A stretch of 64,000 bases of DNA from CAYOUV01 sp963790075 (GTDB lineage: Bacteria; Chloroflexota; Anaerolineae; Anaerolineales; Villigracilaceae). Each line of letters opens with the position of its first letter. Positions within the stretch are counted from its first letter, which is position 1. The stretch is taken from NCBI GenBank assembly GCA_963790075.1, contig CAWBNG010000004.1, positions 1,240,001 through 1,304,000 of the forward strand, written 5' to 3'. The notes beneath the pieces are model-generated. The model did no database searches, had not been told where the DNA came from, and was given only the letters and a program-made list of their open reading frames with translations. Made by a program: the position numbers and the translations under genes. Positions 35,601 through 43,468 of the stretch are shown here, in pieces.

Positions 35601-35927
35601 ATGCCACTCACGATTTCAGATTTAATGTCCAAGATGCCCGGCGCATTCCTGCCGGAGAAAGCCCCCGGCCTGGATGCGGTCATCCAGTTCAAATTTACCG
35701 GCGACGAACCCGGCGATTGGTATGCTGCCATCAAAGACGACAAGGTCGAGGTCAAGCAGGGTGTGCACGCGGCTCCCAAGATGACCCTGACCGCCGACTC
35801 CAGCGACTACGTCAAGATCTTCACCGGTGAATTGGACGGTATGCAGGCTTTCATGCAGGGCAAGCTCAAACTGGCCGGTGACCTGAACCTGGCCATGAAG
35901 CTGACCCAGATGTTCAAGATTCGCTAA
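35601..35927 (+). CDS. SCP2 sterol-carrier-domain protein
   Basis: A 108-residue single-domain protein of the SCP2 family, which binds fatty acyl or other lipid ligands in a hydrophobic tunnel. The pattern FKFTGDEPGDWYAAIKDD, followed by ADSSDYVKIFTGELDGMQAFMQGKLKLAGDL (shown only in outline), is the conserved lipid-binding core. It is the last gene of the beta-oxidation operon and ends just before a strong terminator; it probably delivers or buffers acyl-CoA for the operon's enzymes. A second family member lies at 42910-43320. Confidence 0.93.
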   Translation: MPLTISDLMSKMPGAFLPEKAPGLDAVIQFKFTGDEPGDWYAAIKDDKVEVKQGVHAAPKMTLTADSSDYVKIFTGELDGMQAFMQGKLKLAGDLNLAMKLTQMFKIR

Positions 35928-35944
35928 GATAGTTCGTAATTTGG

Positions 35945-35978
35945 AAAAAATCGGCGACTGATCAGTCGCCGATTTTTT
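35945..35978. terminator. Bidirectional terminator closing the beta-oxidation operon
   Basis: Perfect 15-bp stem (35945-35959 with 35964-35978), GATC loop, A-tract and T-tract on the two sides. It serves both the SCP2 gene and the convergent helicase gene. Confidence 0.93.
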
Positions 35979-35986
35979 TGAATTCT

Positions 35987-38803
35987 TTACACCCCAAGCC
36001 ACTGACCTGCCAGCTTGGGCAGCTGTCCCAGCAAGCCTTGCCGCAGGGTGCACTGCGGTAGCGATTCGATGAAATAGCGCCCGTACTGCTTGGTCATGAC
36101 GCGCTTGTCGTAGATCACCACCACGCCGCGGTCGGACTGTGTGCGGATCAGGCGTCCGAATCCCTGGCGGAATTTCAGGATGGCTTCCGGCAGGTAGTAC
36201 TCCCCGAAGGGATCCTCGTAGGTTTCGGAGCGGGCCGCGATCAGCGGGTCAGAGGGCACATCGAAGGGCAGCTTGACAATTGCTAAAACAGACAGGGCCT
36301 CGCCGGGCACGTCCACGCCCTCCCAAAAGGAACGCGTACCGAGCAGCACCGCCCGTTCGGTGGCTTTGAAGGATTCGAGCAGTGTGTTCGGTGAAGCACC
36401 CTCGCCCTGTTCGTAAACGTAAATTCCTTGTTGTGACAGCGGACCACTGATGTTCTGCGAACTGCGCTTGAGCTGGGCATAAGATGTGAACAGCACCAGC
36501 GCCCGCCCGCCGCTGGCGGAACACAGCTGTACCAGGCTCCGATCCACAGCCTGCTGGTATCCGCGGGCATTCGGCTCGGGGATGTCGGTCGGTAAGTACA
36601 GCAGGGTGGAGCTTTCATAATCGAAGGGCGAGCCGAGCGCGATCTCATCGGCTTCCTCGGCGCTCAGCGCGTTGCGCATGTAGTCGAAGGAACCGTGGGT
36701 GGTCAGCGTAGCGGAGGTCAGGATCACACAGGCTTTCTCGTGCCACAGGTATTTCTGGATCAATGGCCCGACCCGCAGTGGTGCGGAATTAAGGGACAGG
36801 GATTTGCTGGTCGGTTTGACTTCGATCCAATAGATTTGCGCTTCGGACGGCTCGGCGATCATGCCGCGGATGTTGGCCTCGGCCTCGCTCAGGCGGCGAT
36901 AGAGGTTGCTAAGATCGCTGATCGAGTCTTCGATGGTTTCGAGCCCATCGGCGTACAGACTGGAGGCTTCTTTGTAGAGTTCGGACAGGCTGTTGAGCAG
37001 CAGCGCCAGCGTTTCCCCCGTCTGGTCCCAGGCCATTTCGACATCTTCCCAGCCGGGCAGCGTCCGCGTGGAGGGCAGGATGCGTTCCTGCCAGGCGTAA
37101 TTGCTGGGCGGCTGCCCCTCGCGCTGAAAGGCAACGAATTCGCCCAGGATCACGAAGAACTCGCGCGCCAGTTGCTCCAGACGGAAGGCCATGTCGGTCG
37201 CGCGTTTGACCTGCTGCGCCAACAGCGCCTGCTCGGACGGGCGCAAGGCCTCGCTGGTCTCCATCAGCAGGCGCCCCAGCACGCCGGATGAGGAACCGCC
37301 GACCTCGCGCAGCATGCGCTCCAGGTCGAATTGCGTCAGGCGGAAGGATAGGGCGCTGGTGGTGGCTGATTCCAGGTGATGGGCTTCGTCCACGATCAGA
37401 TAATCGTATGCTGGCAGCACGTGACTGCCGCTGGCCACGTCTGACAGCAGCAGCGCGTGATTGACGATCAGGATGTGCGCGGTCTGGGATGCCTGCCTGG
37501 CGCGATAAAAGGCGCAGGCACCGCCGGTGCGCTTGACGCAGGTTTCGCCACCGCAAGCATCATCCTCGGCCGAGATGCGCGTCCAGACATCCCGTTCGGC
37601 TGGACCGGTAAGATTGATCTCGTTGCGGTCGCCGCTGGGGTTCTCCAACTGCCAGACCAGCACCTTGGCCAACACGCGCATTTCTTCTTTGGTCGCCGGG
37701 CTGTGATGGCGCATGAAATCCAGGCGGCGCGGGCATAAGTAATTCGAGCGACCTTTGAGCACGCTGGCGCGCAATTCCGGCATTTCTGGTTGACCTCCGT
37801 CCAGGCCAATCGCGGCACGCAGGTCGGGAATGTCTTTTTTGATCAGCTGGTCCTGCAGGTTGATGGTATTGGTGGAGACGATCACCCGTGTGTTGTTCTG
37901 GACGGCAAACAGTGCAGCTGGGATGAGGTAGGCGAAGGACTTGCCCACCCCGGTTCCCGCCTCGACCATTAAGTGGCGTCCGGTTGATAAGGCCTCGGTC
38001 ACGACTTTGAGCATTTCCACCTGTTCCGGTCGCTGCTCGAAGGCTTCAAAATACTGCGAAAACTGTCCGCCGTATTCCAGGATCGAGGCGATTTCTTCCG
38101 GGTCCAGGCCCATCGGTTCGGAAACGGGCTGGAGCGGGGGAATGTTCTTCTCGGAGGTTCCGGTCAGGGCTGCGGGCGATCCGCCACGCACTTTTTTAGC
38201 CTTCACGCCCTCGTGCGAGCGGACGCGCAGTACCTGTTGGAAGACCCAGGACGCATCCCACTCCAGCGGCTCGGACAAGCGTACGATCTCGGCCAGCAGG
38301 TCGAGTGGCAGTTCGCGGGCGCGCTGCTGCAGGCGCTCGAGCACGGCATGTGTGGTGTGGGCATCGTCCAGGGCGCGGTGGGTAACATGGGGCGGGACGC
38401 CCAGCAGTTGGCCGAGCGCGCCCAGGTTGTATCGGCTGGCGGAAGGCAGCAGCACCGCAGCCAGTTCGTAGGTGTCGATCACCTCGTTGTATGCGAACAA
38501 GCCGGCTCTTTGCAGGAAACCCAGGTCAAAACGCACGTTGTGGCCGACGACCGGCAGGTTCCCGGCGAAGGCTTCCAGCTCGGGTAAGGTATCGGCCAGC
38601 TGTGGTGCCTGCCGTACCATCTCGTCGCTGATCCCCGTCAGGTTGCTGATGAATTCGGGGATATGGCGACCGGGGTTGACCAGCGTCGTCCATTCGGCCT
38701 CGACGCGTGGCCCGTTGAAGCGGACTGCACCGATCTCGATGATGACGTCGCGCTCGGGGTCCAGACCGGTGGTTTCGATATCGACAGCGACGATGGCTGT
38801 CAT
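35987..38803 (-). CDS. dinG: DinG-family 5'-3' helicase with N-terminal 3'-5' exonuclease domain
   Basis: A 938-residue protein with the architecture of Bacillus DinG. Residues about 1-165 form a DEDD exonuclease (DIETTG at 8-13, later D-x-D in ALDDAHTTH). The XPD-like helicase follows: P-loop AGTGVGKS near 282, four cysteines for a [4Fe-4S] cluster (YLC, DDACGGETC, GACAFY), DEAHH near 470, and the motif VI region QGFGRLIRT near the C-terminus. It acts in DNA repair and R-loop or damage processing. Unlike Bacillus DinG, which is often described without a cluster, the cysteines are all here. A weak LexA-like site lies about 80 bases upstream. Confidence 0.93.
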   Translation of the reverse strand: MTAIVAVDIETTGLDPERDVIIEIGAVRFNGPRVEAEWTTLVNPGRHIPEFISNLTGISDEMVRQAPQLADTLPELEAFAGNLPVVGHNVRFDLGFLQRAGLFAYNEVIDTYELAAVLLPSASRYNLGALGQLLGVPPHVTHRALDDAHTTHAVLERLQQRARELPLDLLAEIVRLSEPLEWDASWVFQQVLRVRSHEGVKAKKVRGGSPAALTGTSEKNIPPLQPVSEPMGLDPEEIASILEYGGQFSQYFEAFEQRPEQVEMLKVVTEALSTGRHLMVEAGTGVGKSFAYLIPAALFAVQNNTRVIVSTNTINLQDQLIKKDIPDLRAAIGLDGGQPEMPELRASVLKGRSNYLCPRRLDFMRHHSPATKEEMRVLAKVLVWQLENPSGDRNEINLTGPAERDVWTRISAEDDACGGETCVKRTGGACAFYRARQASQTAHILIVNHALLLSDVASGSHVLPAYDYLIVDEAHHLESATTSALSFRLTQFDLERMLREVGGSSSGVLGRLLMETSEALRPSEQALLAQQVKRATDMAFRLEQLAREFFVILGEFVAFQREGQPPSNYAWQERILPSTRTLPGWEDVEMAWDQTGETLALLLNSLSELYKEASSLYADGLETIEDSISDLSNLYRRLSEAEANIRGMIAEPSEAQIYWIEVKPTSKSLSLNSAPLRVGPLIQKYLWHEKACVILTSATLTTHGSFDYMRNALSAEEADEIALGSPFDYESSTLLYLPTDIPEPNARGYQQAVDRSLVQLCSASGGRALVLFTSYAQLKRSSQNISGPLSQQGIYVYEQGEGASPNTLLESFKATERAVLLGTRSFWEGVDVPGEALSVLAIVKLPFDVPSDPLIAARSETYEDPFGEYYLPEAILKFRQGFGRLIRTQSDRGVVVIYDKRVMTKQYGRYFIESLPQCTLRQGLLGQLPKLAGQWLGV

Positions 38804-38883
38804 AGGCGTCTTGCGCTCAAAGCTTGAATGGTCATGTTTCTAAATTCTCTCGAAGATGAACAAAAAATATTTAATAAATTATA

Positions 38884-38895
38884 GAACAAGTGTAC
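38884..38895. promoter_or_regulatory. Weak LexA-like site upstream of dinG
   Basis: GAAC-AAGT-GTAC matches the GAAC-N4-GTTC core with one mismatch. It directly abuts a TATAAT on the minus strand (38883-38878), so it would lie between -35 and -10 of a dinG promoter. Supported only by position and by the better uvrB site. Confidence 0.35.
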
Positions 38896-38907
38896 CATGT
38901 AAACACA

Positions 38908-38999
38908 AATGTCACTGCGTGCTCCAAAAGAGCAAGGCAATCTCAAGTTGCATCTTGCGTGAAATTGCTCCAGGCGGGCTACGCCTGCGCAGTGACATT
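38908..38999. repeat. REP-like palindromic intergenic repeat
   Basis: A 92-base element bounded by perfect 12-base inverted repeats, AATGTCACTGCG (38908-38919) and CGCAGTGACATT (38988-38999). Inside are GGCAATCTC on the left and GAAATTGCTCC on the right, plus a small AGGCG/CGCCT hairpin. The TGTCA-TTGCG...GCAATCTC layout is that of dispersed REP/BIME-like repeats of many bacterial genomes. It fills most of the 202-base gap between dinG and the NERD-like gene and could also end the latter's transcript. Confidence 0.72.
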
Positions 39000-39005
39000 C
39001 CTGGT

Positions 39006-39704
39006 CTATTCGGGTAAAACGGCTGTGACTTTTTCAGCCTGGGCTTTTGGGAAAGAAATCTCCTTGGCCTGTTTGCGAATATAATCTTTGATCTTCTTGA
39101 GCGGCATGGCCGGGATTGGCGCTCCCTCGGTTTCCAGGACCGCTTTGTCTGAGGTAAAGACAAGCGCGGCTTTGATTTCAGGAATTTCATCCTCACTCAT
39201 GTTTTTTGCCAGATAGCGCTGCAAGGCACCGATCTCTCCGTCAGCTTGTAATTCAGGGCGACCGATGCCCTCTTGCCCGAAGATGCGCATATAGCTGTGC
39301 AGCAGCCCGCTGGATTTCTGGCGGAATCGGTCTTTGGAATAGATGATCGTTCCGGTTTGGTACATGGGCAGTAGCACCCACACACCCGCTGGTCCGACCA
39401 GCACGTGATCTGCCGGTGTCATGTAGTGGTAAATGCTGTACTCGCCACTCAGACCTTTGAGGCCGGTATCGATCTGTTCATCCAGGCTTGGTTTGCGCCC
39501 CCAGCGATTAGTGAAGTAGAAACCAACCTGGGTTAGCAGAAAGCCGACCAGCAGAGCGGTCCACAGCCAGGTTACATATTCCGCAGTCTGGTTGCGAAGG
39601 CCCAAGACAAATCCACCCACGAGGACAGCCGCGCCAGCCAGGCTGGTGATCATGCCAAGCTGAGAATTGCGTTTAATCAGTTTTTCGTTCTTAATGATTT
39701 TCAT
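39006..39704 (-). CDS. NERD-like membrane protein
   Basis: A 232-residue protein with two membrane helices (about 17-37 and 44-65) followed by a cytosolic domain resembling the nuclease-related domain (NERD): a GLKGLSGEYSIYHYM segment, DHVLVGPAGVWVLLP strand and a later region with AALVFTSD. The nuclease-type Asp/Glu/Lys set is not obvious, so activity is uncertain. It lies 18 bases after plsX on the same strand and may be co-transcribed with it. Confidence 0.72.
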   Translation of the reverse strand: MKIIKNEKLIKRNSQLGMITSLAGAAVLVGGFVLGLRNQTAEYVTWLWTALLVGFLLTQVGFYFTNRWGRKPSLDEQIDTGLKGLSGEYSIYHYMTPADHVLVGPAGVWVLLPMYQTGTIIYSKDRFRQKSSGLLHSYMRIFGQEGIGRPELQADGEIGALQRYLAKNMSEDEIPEIKAALVFTSDKAVLETEGAPIPAMPLKKIKDYIRKQAKEISFPKAQAEKVTAVLPE

Positions 39705-39722
39705 CTGTTTGTCCTGATAAAT

Positions 39723-40739
39723 TTATTTTTTCAAACTGTGTTCGATGGCAGCGCGCATCGAGTCGAGTACCCCGGCCTCAGCTGCATTCTTGGCAACGCG
39801 CACTGCGTTTTTAATGGCCAGCGCATCCGAGCGGCCATGGCCGATGAAGACCAGTCCGTTGACACCCAACAACGGTGCAGCGCCTTCTTCGCTCGGGTCG
39901 AGCACCTTTTTAATGCTGCCGAGCGCAGGTTTGACCAACAGGCCACCAATTTTGGTAGCCAGATTACCGTTCTTGATCGTCTCTTTGATCTCATCGACGA
40001 TAAGTTTTGCTACAGCCTCGGATGTCTTGAGCATGACATTCCCGACAAAGCCATCGGTTACGGCCACGTCCACTTTACCGCCGATGACTTCCTTGCCTTC
40101 CACGTTGCCGTAGTAGTTTATATCCGCAGCCTTTAGCAGCGGCGTGGCGGCCCGGACCAGTTCATTCCCTTTGCCTTCCTCCTCACCGTTAGAGACCAGC
40201 CCGACCTTGGGATGTTCGACACCGCGCACTTTCTCGGCATAAATGCTGCCCAGGATAGCAAACTGCTGCAGATTCTCCGGTTTACAATCCGGGTTGGCGC
40301 CGATATCCAGCACAACGCAGGAGCCGGTAGCAGTTGGAAAGATCGGCGCTATGGCAGGCCGGTCCACCCCGCGCATACGTCCCAGCCGGAACAGGGCAGT
40401 GACCATGGCTGCGCCGGTGTTGCCAGCAGTGACAAAGGCATCCGCCTCGCCCTTTTTAACCAGATCGATACCCACGGCCATCGAATTCTGGGCATCCTTG
40501 TGGCGGGCTTTGAAGGCCAGTTTTTCGCCCTTGTCCTGCATTGTCAGCATTTCGGAGGCGTGGACAATACGGATTGGTAAAGCGCCCGGGTTCAGCGCCT
40601 CAAGAACTGGTTTGATCTTTGATTCGTCCCCAACCAAGATAATTTCCACCCCGTACTCACGCGCAGCCTGTAAGGCACCTTCCACATCCGGTTGCGGATA
40701 ATTATCGCTCCCCATGGCGTCTACTACGATACGAGTCAT
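39723..40739 (-). CDS. plsX: Phosphate acyltransferase PlsX
   Basis: PlsX converts acyl-ACP and phosphate to acyl-phosphate for the first step of phospholipid synthesis by PlsY/PlsC. The 338-residue protein is full length, with the family start VVDAMGSDNYPQPDVEGA, the TAGNTGAAM segment, the PTATGSCVVLDIGAN block, and the C-terminal LLGVNGLVFIGHGRSDALAIKNA region. GGGAGG precedes the ATG by four bases. It is not next to fab genes as in many bacteria; the partner downstream is the NERD-like gene. The start is divergent from the tRNA-Leu promoter. Confidence 0.96.
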   Translation of the reverse strand: MTRIVVDAMGSDNYPQPDVEGALQAAREYGVEIILVGDESKIKPVLEALNPGALPIRIVHASEMLTMQDKGEKLAFKARHKDAQNSMAVGIDLVKKGEADAFVTAGNTGAAMVTALFRLGRMRGVDRPAIAPIFPTATGSCVVLDIGANPDCKPENLQQFAILGSIYAEKVRGVEHPKVGLVSNGEEEGKGNELVRAATPLLKAADINYYGNVEGKEVIGGKVDVAVTDGFVGNVMLKTSEAVAKLIVDEIKETIKNGNLATKIGGLLVKPALGSIKKVLDPSEEGAAPLLGVNGLVFIGHGRSDALAIKNAVRVAKNAAEAGVLDSMRAAIEHSLKK

Positions 40740-40769
40740 AATTCCTCCCGACAGATTTTGGGCTTTGGG

Positions 40770-40797
40770 TTGACAGGCTTCTGAACGTGATTATAAT
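40770..40797 (+). promoter_or_regulatory. Consensus promoter of tRNA-Leu
   Basis: TTGACA (40770-40775) and TATAAT (40792-40797), both perfect consensus hexamers, spaced 16 bases. The tRNA starts 11 bases after the -10 box. Confidence 0.93.
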
Positions 40798-40807
40798 ACG
40801 TCTGCTC

Positions 40808-40889
40808 GCGCTGGTGCTGGAATTGGCAGACAGGCATGGTTGAGGGCCATGTGCCGCAAGGCGTGAGGGTTCAAGTCCCTCCCAGCGCA
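40808..40889 (+). tRNA. tRNA-Leu, anticodon GAG
   Basis: An 82-nucleotide class II tRNA. The 7-bp acceptor stem is GCGCTGG with CCAGCGC, discriminator A at 40889. The anticodon stem is CATGG/CCATG with loop TTGAGGG, giving anticodon GAG (Leu, CUC/CUU codons). The long variable arm has a GCC-GCAA-GGC stem, and the T arm is GAGGG-TTCAAGT-CCCTC. CCA is not encoded. A consensus promoter and a terminator flank it, so it is a single-gene unit. Confidence 0.97.
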
Positions 40890-40891
40890 TC

Positions 40892-40923
40892 AAAAACCCC
40901 CGTTAACACCAACGGGGGTTTTT
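40892..40923 (+). terminator. Terminator of tRNA-Leu
   Basis: A 13-bp stem (40892-40904 with 40911-40923) ending in a T-tract, three bases after the tRNA. Confidence 0.93.
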
Positions 40924-40975
40924 AATTTGGCCACTTGGTGATGAGTTAAGTTTTCTGGCGCAAATAGCGGACGGC

Positions 40976-41833
40976 TTATTCTTCGATTTTCATCCTGCGC
41001 TCCAGCCAGCGTACAACCCCAGACAGCAAGAGAGTCATCGAAAGGTATAGGAAAGCTACCACGTTGAAGGTTTCCAATACGCGAAATGTGCTGGCTCGCC
41101 GCAGGCGCCCTAATTGAGTCAATTCGTTGACAGCCAGGACGGTAGCGAGGGATGAGTCCTTCAAGCAGGCGATGAAGTCATTGCCCAGGGGAGGTAAAAC
41201 ACGGCGGACAGCTTGTGGCAGGATGACGAAGCGCATGGCCTTAAAATACGTCATGCCGAGGGAGCGAGCAGCCTCCATTTGACCTTTCCCAATCGATTGG
41301 ATGCCAGCCCGGAACACTTCTGCTTCATAAGCGCCATAGCCGATAGCCAGCGCGATGATGGCGCGTCCCTCCATCGGGATAACCCGGATGGAAAAATTCG
41401 ATAAACTCTGGAACATACCCCAGGTCGGCGCAACGCCCATCCCCCACGTTCCAATCCCTTGCACTACCTGCACGAAGACCGGGAAAAGAGCAAAGGCGAT
41501 ATAAAGCAATAGCACCACCAGGGGAATGCCGCGGATGGTTTCAACATAGAGTGTTGAAATGTTAAAGAGAAAAACATTCTTAGACACACGCGCCAAACCT
41601 GCCAGGAGTCCGATCACAGTCGCGATGATGTAGGAGAAAAATGTTATCCGTAGAGTGGTATAGATGCCTTGGGTCAGGTAGATGAATGTATCGTTGTAAT
41701 TCGGGGCGGCCAAAATCAGATACAGGAACAGGATGCCCAACCCGACCAGAACGATTGCCCACCACGGCCACTTCCCGATCTTTAACCTGCCAGTGGACAT
41801 TTCGGGATTATCAATTCCCTTTACAGCTTCCAT
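40976..41833 (-). CDS. Polar amino acid ABC transporter permease
   Basis: A 285-residue inner-membrane subunit of the HisMQ/GlnP type. It has five or more membrane helices and the EAA loop (EAARSLGMTYFKAMRFVILPQA, shown in outline) that contacts the ATPase. The AVRRVLPPLGNDFI block is typical of amino-acid permeases. The partner binding protein is encoded 86 bases upstream, with a hairpin between the two. No ATPase gene is adjacent, as tRNA-Leu and plsX follow, so the ATPase must be shared or encoded elsewhere. Confidence 0.93.
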   Translation of the reverse strand: MEAVKGIDNPEMSTGRLKIGKWPWWAIVLVGLGILFLYLILAAPNYNDTFIYLTQGIYTTLRITFFSYIIATVIGLLAGLARVSKNVFLFNISTLYVETIRGIPLVVLLLYIAFALFPVFVQVVQGIGTWGMGVAPTWGMFQSLSNFSIRVIPMEGRAIIALAIGYGAYEAEVFRAGIQSIGKGQMEAARSLGMTYFKAMRFVILPQAVRRVLPPLGNDFIACLKDSSLATVLAVNELTQLGRLRRASTFRVLETFNVVAFLYLSMTLLLSGVVRWLERRMKIEE

Positions 41834-41861
41834 ATTTCGCTCCCCGAACAGAATTAGATAA

Positions 41862-41892
41862 GGCAGGATGGAGGATTAACCCCCATCCTGCC
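41862..41892 (-). terminator. Intercistronic hairpin between binding protein and permease
   Basis: A 10-bp stem (41862-41871 with 41883-41892). With no strong T-tract it is more likely an attenuating or RNA-stabilising hairpin that raises binding-protein output over permease, as in many ABC operons. Confidence 0.65.
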
Positions 41893-41919
41893 AGAGTCAG
41901 AAACGGCGATATTGAAATG

Positions 41920-42735
41920 TTACTGGGTCAAGCCCCACTTCTTATTCAGGGTGTCCAATGTACCGTCAGCTTTCATGGATGCCAGGGCAGCATTGACCGG
42001 ATCCTTCAGGTCGCTTCCGGGAGGGAACACAAAAGCCAGTTTCTCATCGGAGGTTATCTGGGCACCTACTTTGATTTTGCCTTCGTTTTCACCGATGTAA
42101 CCTAGTGCGGAGACATTGTCGATTACAACAGCATCAATGTCGTTGGCGATCAGAGCTAACACAGCTGCGCCAAAGTCCTCAAAGGATTGAATTTCCTTGT
42201 CCGGGAAGGTGTCTTTGGCAACGATTTCGTTGGTCGTGCCAATCTGGGTGCCAACCTTTAGATCGGCGTTGGTTTTGAAATCATCCAGGGTATGGGTATC
42301 ATCGGCGCGAACCAGCAACACCTGACCGACGGTCACATACGGATCGGAGAAGTCAACGATTTTGGCGCGCTCATCGGTGTAGGTAACGCCGTCAGCCAGC
42401 ATATCAAATTCATTGGCCTGCATAGCGGGGAAGATGCCATCCCAGGCCGCCTCCTTGAATTCGGGTACGCAATTAAGGCGCTTGCAGATTTCGGTGACTG
42501 CATCGTAATCCCAACCGACGCCTTGATTCGTGTTCTGGTCAATGCTGTTGAAAGGCGGATAGGCGTTTTCCACAGCTACTGCGATGGTTTTTCCACCCAA
42601 ATCGGGTAACCCAGAGGCTGGGGCTTCGGTGGCTGCTGGAGCGGGGGCCGCAGTCGGTGTGGCTGCTGGTCCACAGGCAGTCATTAAAACGCCTACGAGA
42701 ACTAAAAAGCTGAGAATTAGGGAAAATCTTTTCAT
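41920..42735 (-). CDS. Amino-acid-binding lipoprotein of an ABC transporter
   Basis: A 271-residue family 3 solute-binding protein. The signal peptide ends in the lipobox LMTAC with acylated C21, followed by a Pro/Thr/Ala-rich linker and the two-lobe domain with AVENAYPPFNSID at its start, the DMLADGVTYTDERAKIVDFS segment (shown in part), and the VVIDN strand. It captures a polar amino acid and delivers it to the permease encoded downstream. ATG 42735 follows AAAGGAGAGAAG; the frame is open 32 codons further but without a ribosome binding site. Confidence 0.94.
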   Translation of the reverse strand: MKRFSLILSFLVLVGVLMTACGPAATPTAAPAPAATEAPASGLPDLGGKTIAVAVENAYPPFNSIDQNTNQGVGWDYDAVTEICKRLNCVPEFKEAAWDGIFPAMQANEFDMLADGVTYTDERAKIVDFSDPYVTVGQVLLVRADDTHTLDDFKTNADLKVGTQIGTTNEIVAKDTFPDKEIQSFEDFGAAVLALIANDIDAVVIDNVSALGYIGENEGKIKVGAQITSDEKLAFVFPPGSDLKDPVNAALASMKADGTLDTLNKKWGLTQ

Positions 42736-42909
42736 CTTCTCTCTCCTTTTGATGGTGGTACAGGCCGTTTCTGATGGCGACAGCGTCGCGTTTTCAAATC
42801 TAAGCATAGACGAATTTTTATTATTATGCAAGAGAATAGTATCAGTTTTTAGAAATTATTAATTTATTAGAGAAGTGGTAAAATGGTCCAACTTCAAAAG
42901 GAGGAAAGC

Positions 42910-43320
42910 ATGCCCCCTGTCTTTCCAAGTGTAGAATGGCTCGCAAATTTCGAAAATAAATTGAATAACGATGACAGGTATGCCCAGATTGCCAAAAACT
43001 GGGAAGGTGATATCTGTTTCGTAATTGAGCCCGAGGATAATTTGAAGGAACAGGTTATTTTTTACCTCGATTTGTGGCATGGGAGCTGCCGTAAGACCGA
43101 AGTCCTGAGTGAATGTGGTGGGGATGATAAACCGGCTTTCATATTGAAGGCAAAATACAATAATTTTGCTCGGATTGTGCAGGGCAAGCTGGATCCAATG
43201 CAAGCCATGATGACGCGCCGTTTGCAAGTTGAAGGCAGTATGGCCTACATGATGCGGAATGTTCCGACCGTTCTCGATTTTGTCCGCTGTGCGCGCGAGG
43301 TAACAGACGAAATCGTCTGA
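42910..43320 (+). CDS. SCP2-domain lipid-binding protein
   Basis: A 136-residue SCP2-family protein: the conserved ILKAKYNNFARIVQGKLD and RRLQVEGSMAYMMRN segments (about 75-115) form the lipid-binding core. The N-terminus differs from the protein at 35601-35927 and carries acidic patches and four Cys residues. ATG 42910 is preceded by AAAAGGAGGAAA, so it is preferred over an upstream in-frame ATG at 42883. It is a single gene with its own terminator, in an AT-richer context. The ligand is unknown. Confidence 0.85.
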   Translation: MPPVFPSVEWLANFENKLNNDDRYAQIAKNWEGDICFVIEPEDNLKEQVIFYLDLWHGSCRKTEVLSECGGDDKPAFILKAKYNNFARIVQGKLDPMQAMMTRRLQVEGSMAYMMRNVPTVLDFVRCAREVTDEIV

Positions 43321-43351
43321 ATTAGAAATATTATTAATTTGTTTTTGCAAA

Positions 43352-43385
43352 ATTAAGAGTGCCGGAGATCTCCGGCACTCTTAAT
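43352..43385. terminator. Perfect palindromic terminator
   Basis: A 34-base perfect palindrome (43352-43385) with GC-rich core and A/T-rich ends, 31 bases after the SCP2-domain stop and just upstream of the MoxR gene. It ends the SCP2-domain transcript. Confidence 0.85.
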
Positions 43386-43468
43386 AATACTTAATATACT
43401 TGGCACAAGAAATTGGGTATACTTACTCCAATTCAACCTGCCGATAGGGTAAGAATGCGAGAAGCGAC

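Noticed and set aside
43400..43423. TTGGCA and TATACT as promoter of the MoxR gene
   Set aside because: The spacer is only 12 bases, too short for a sigma-70-type promoter.
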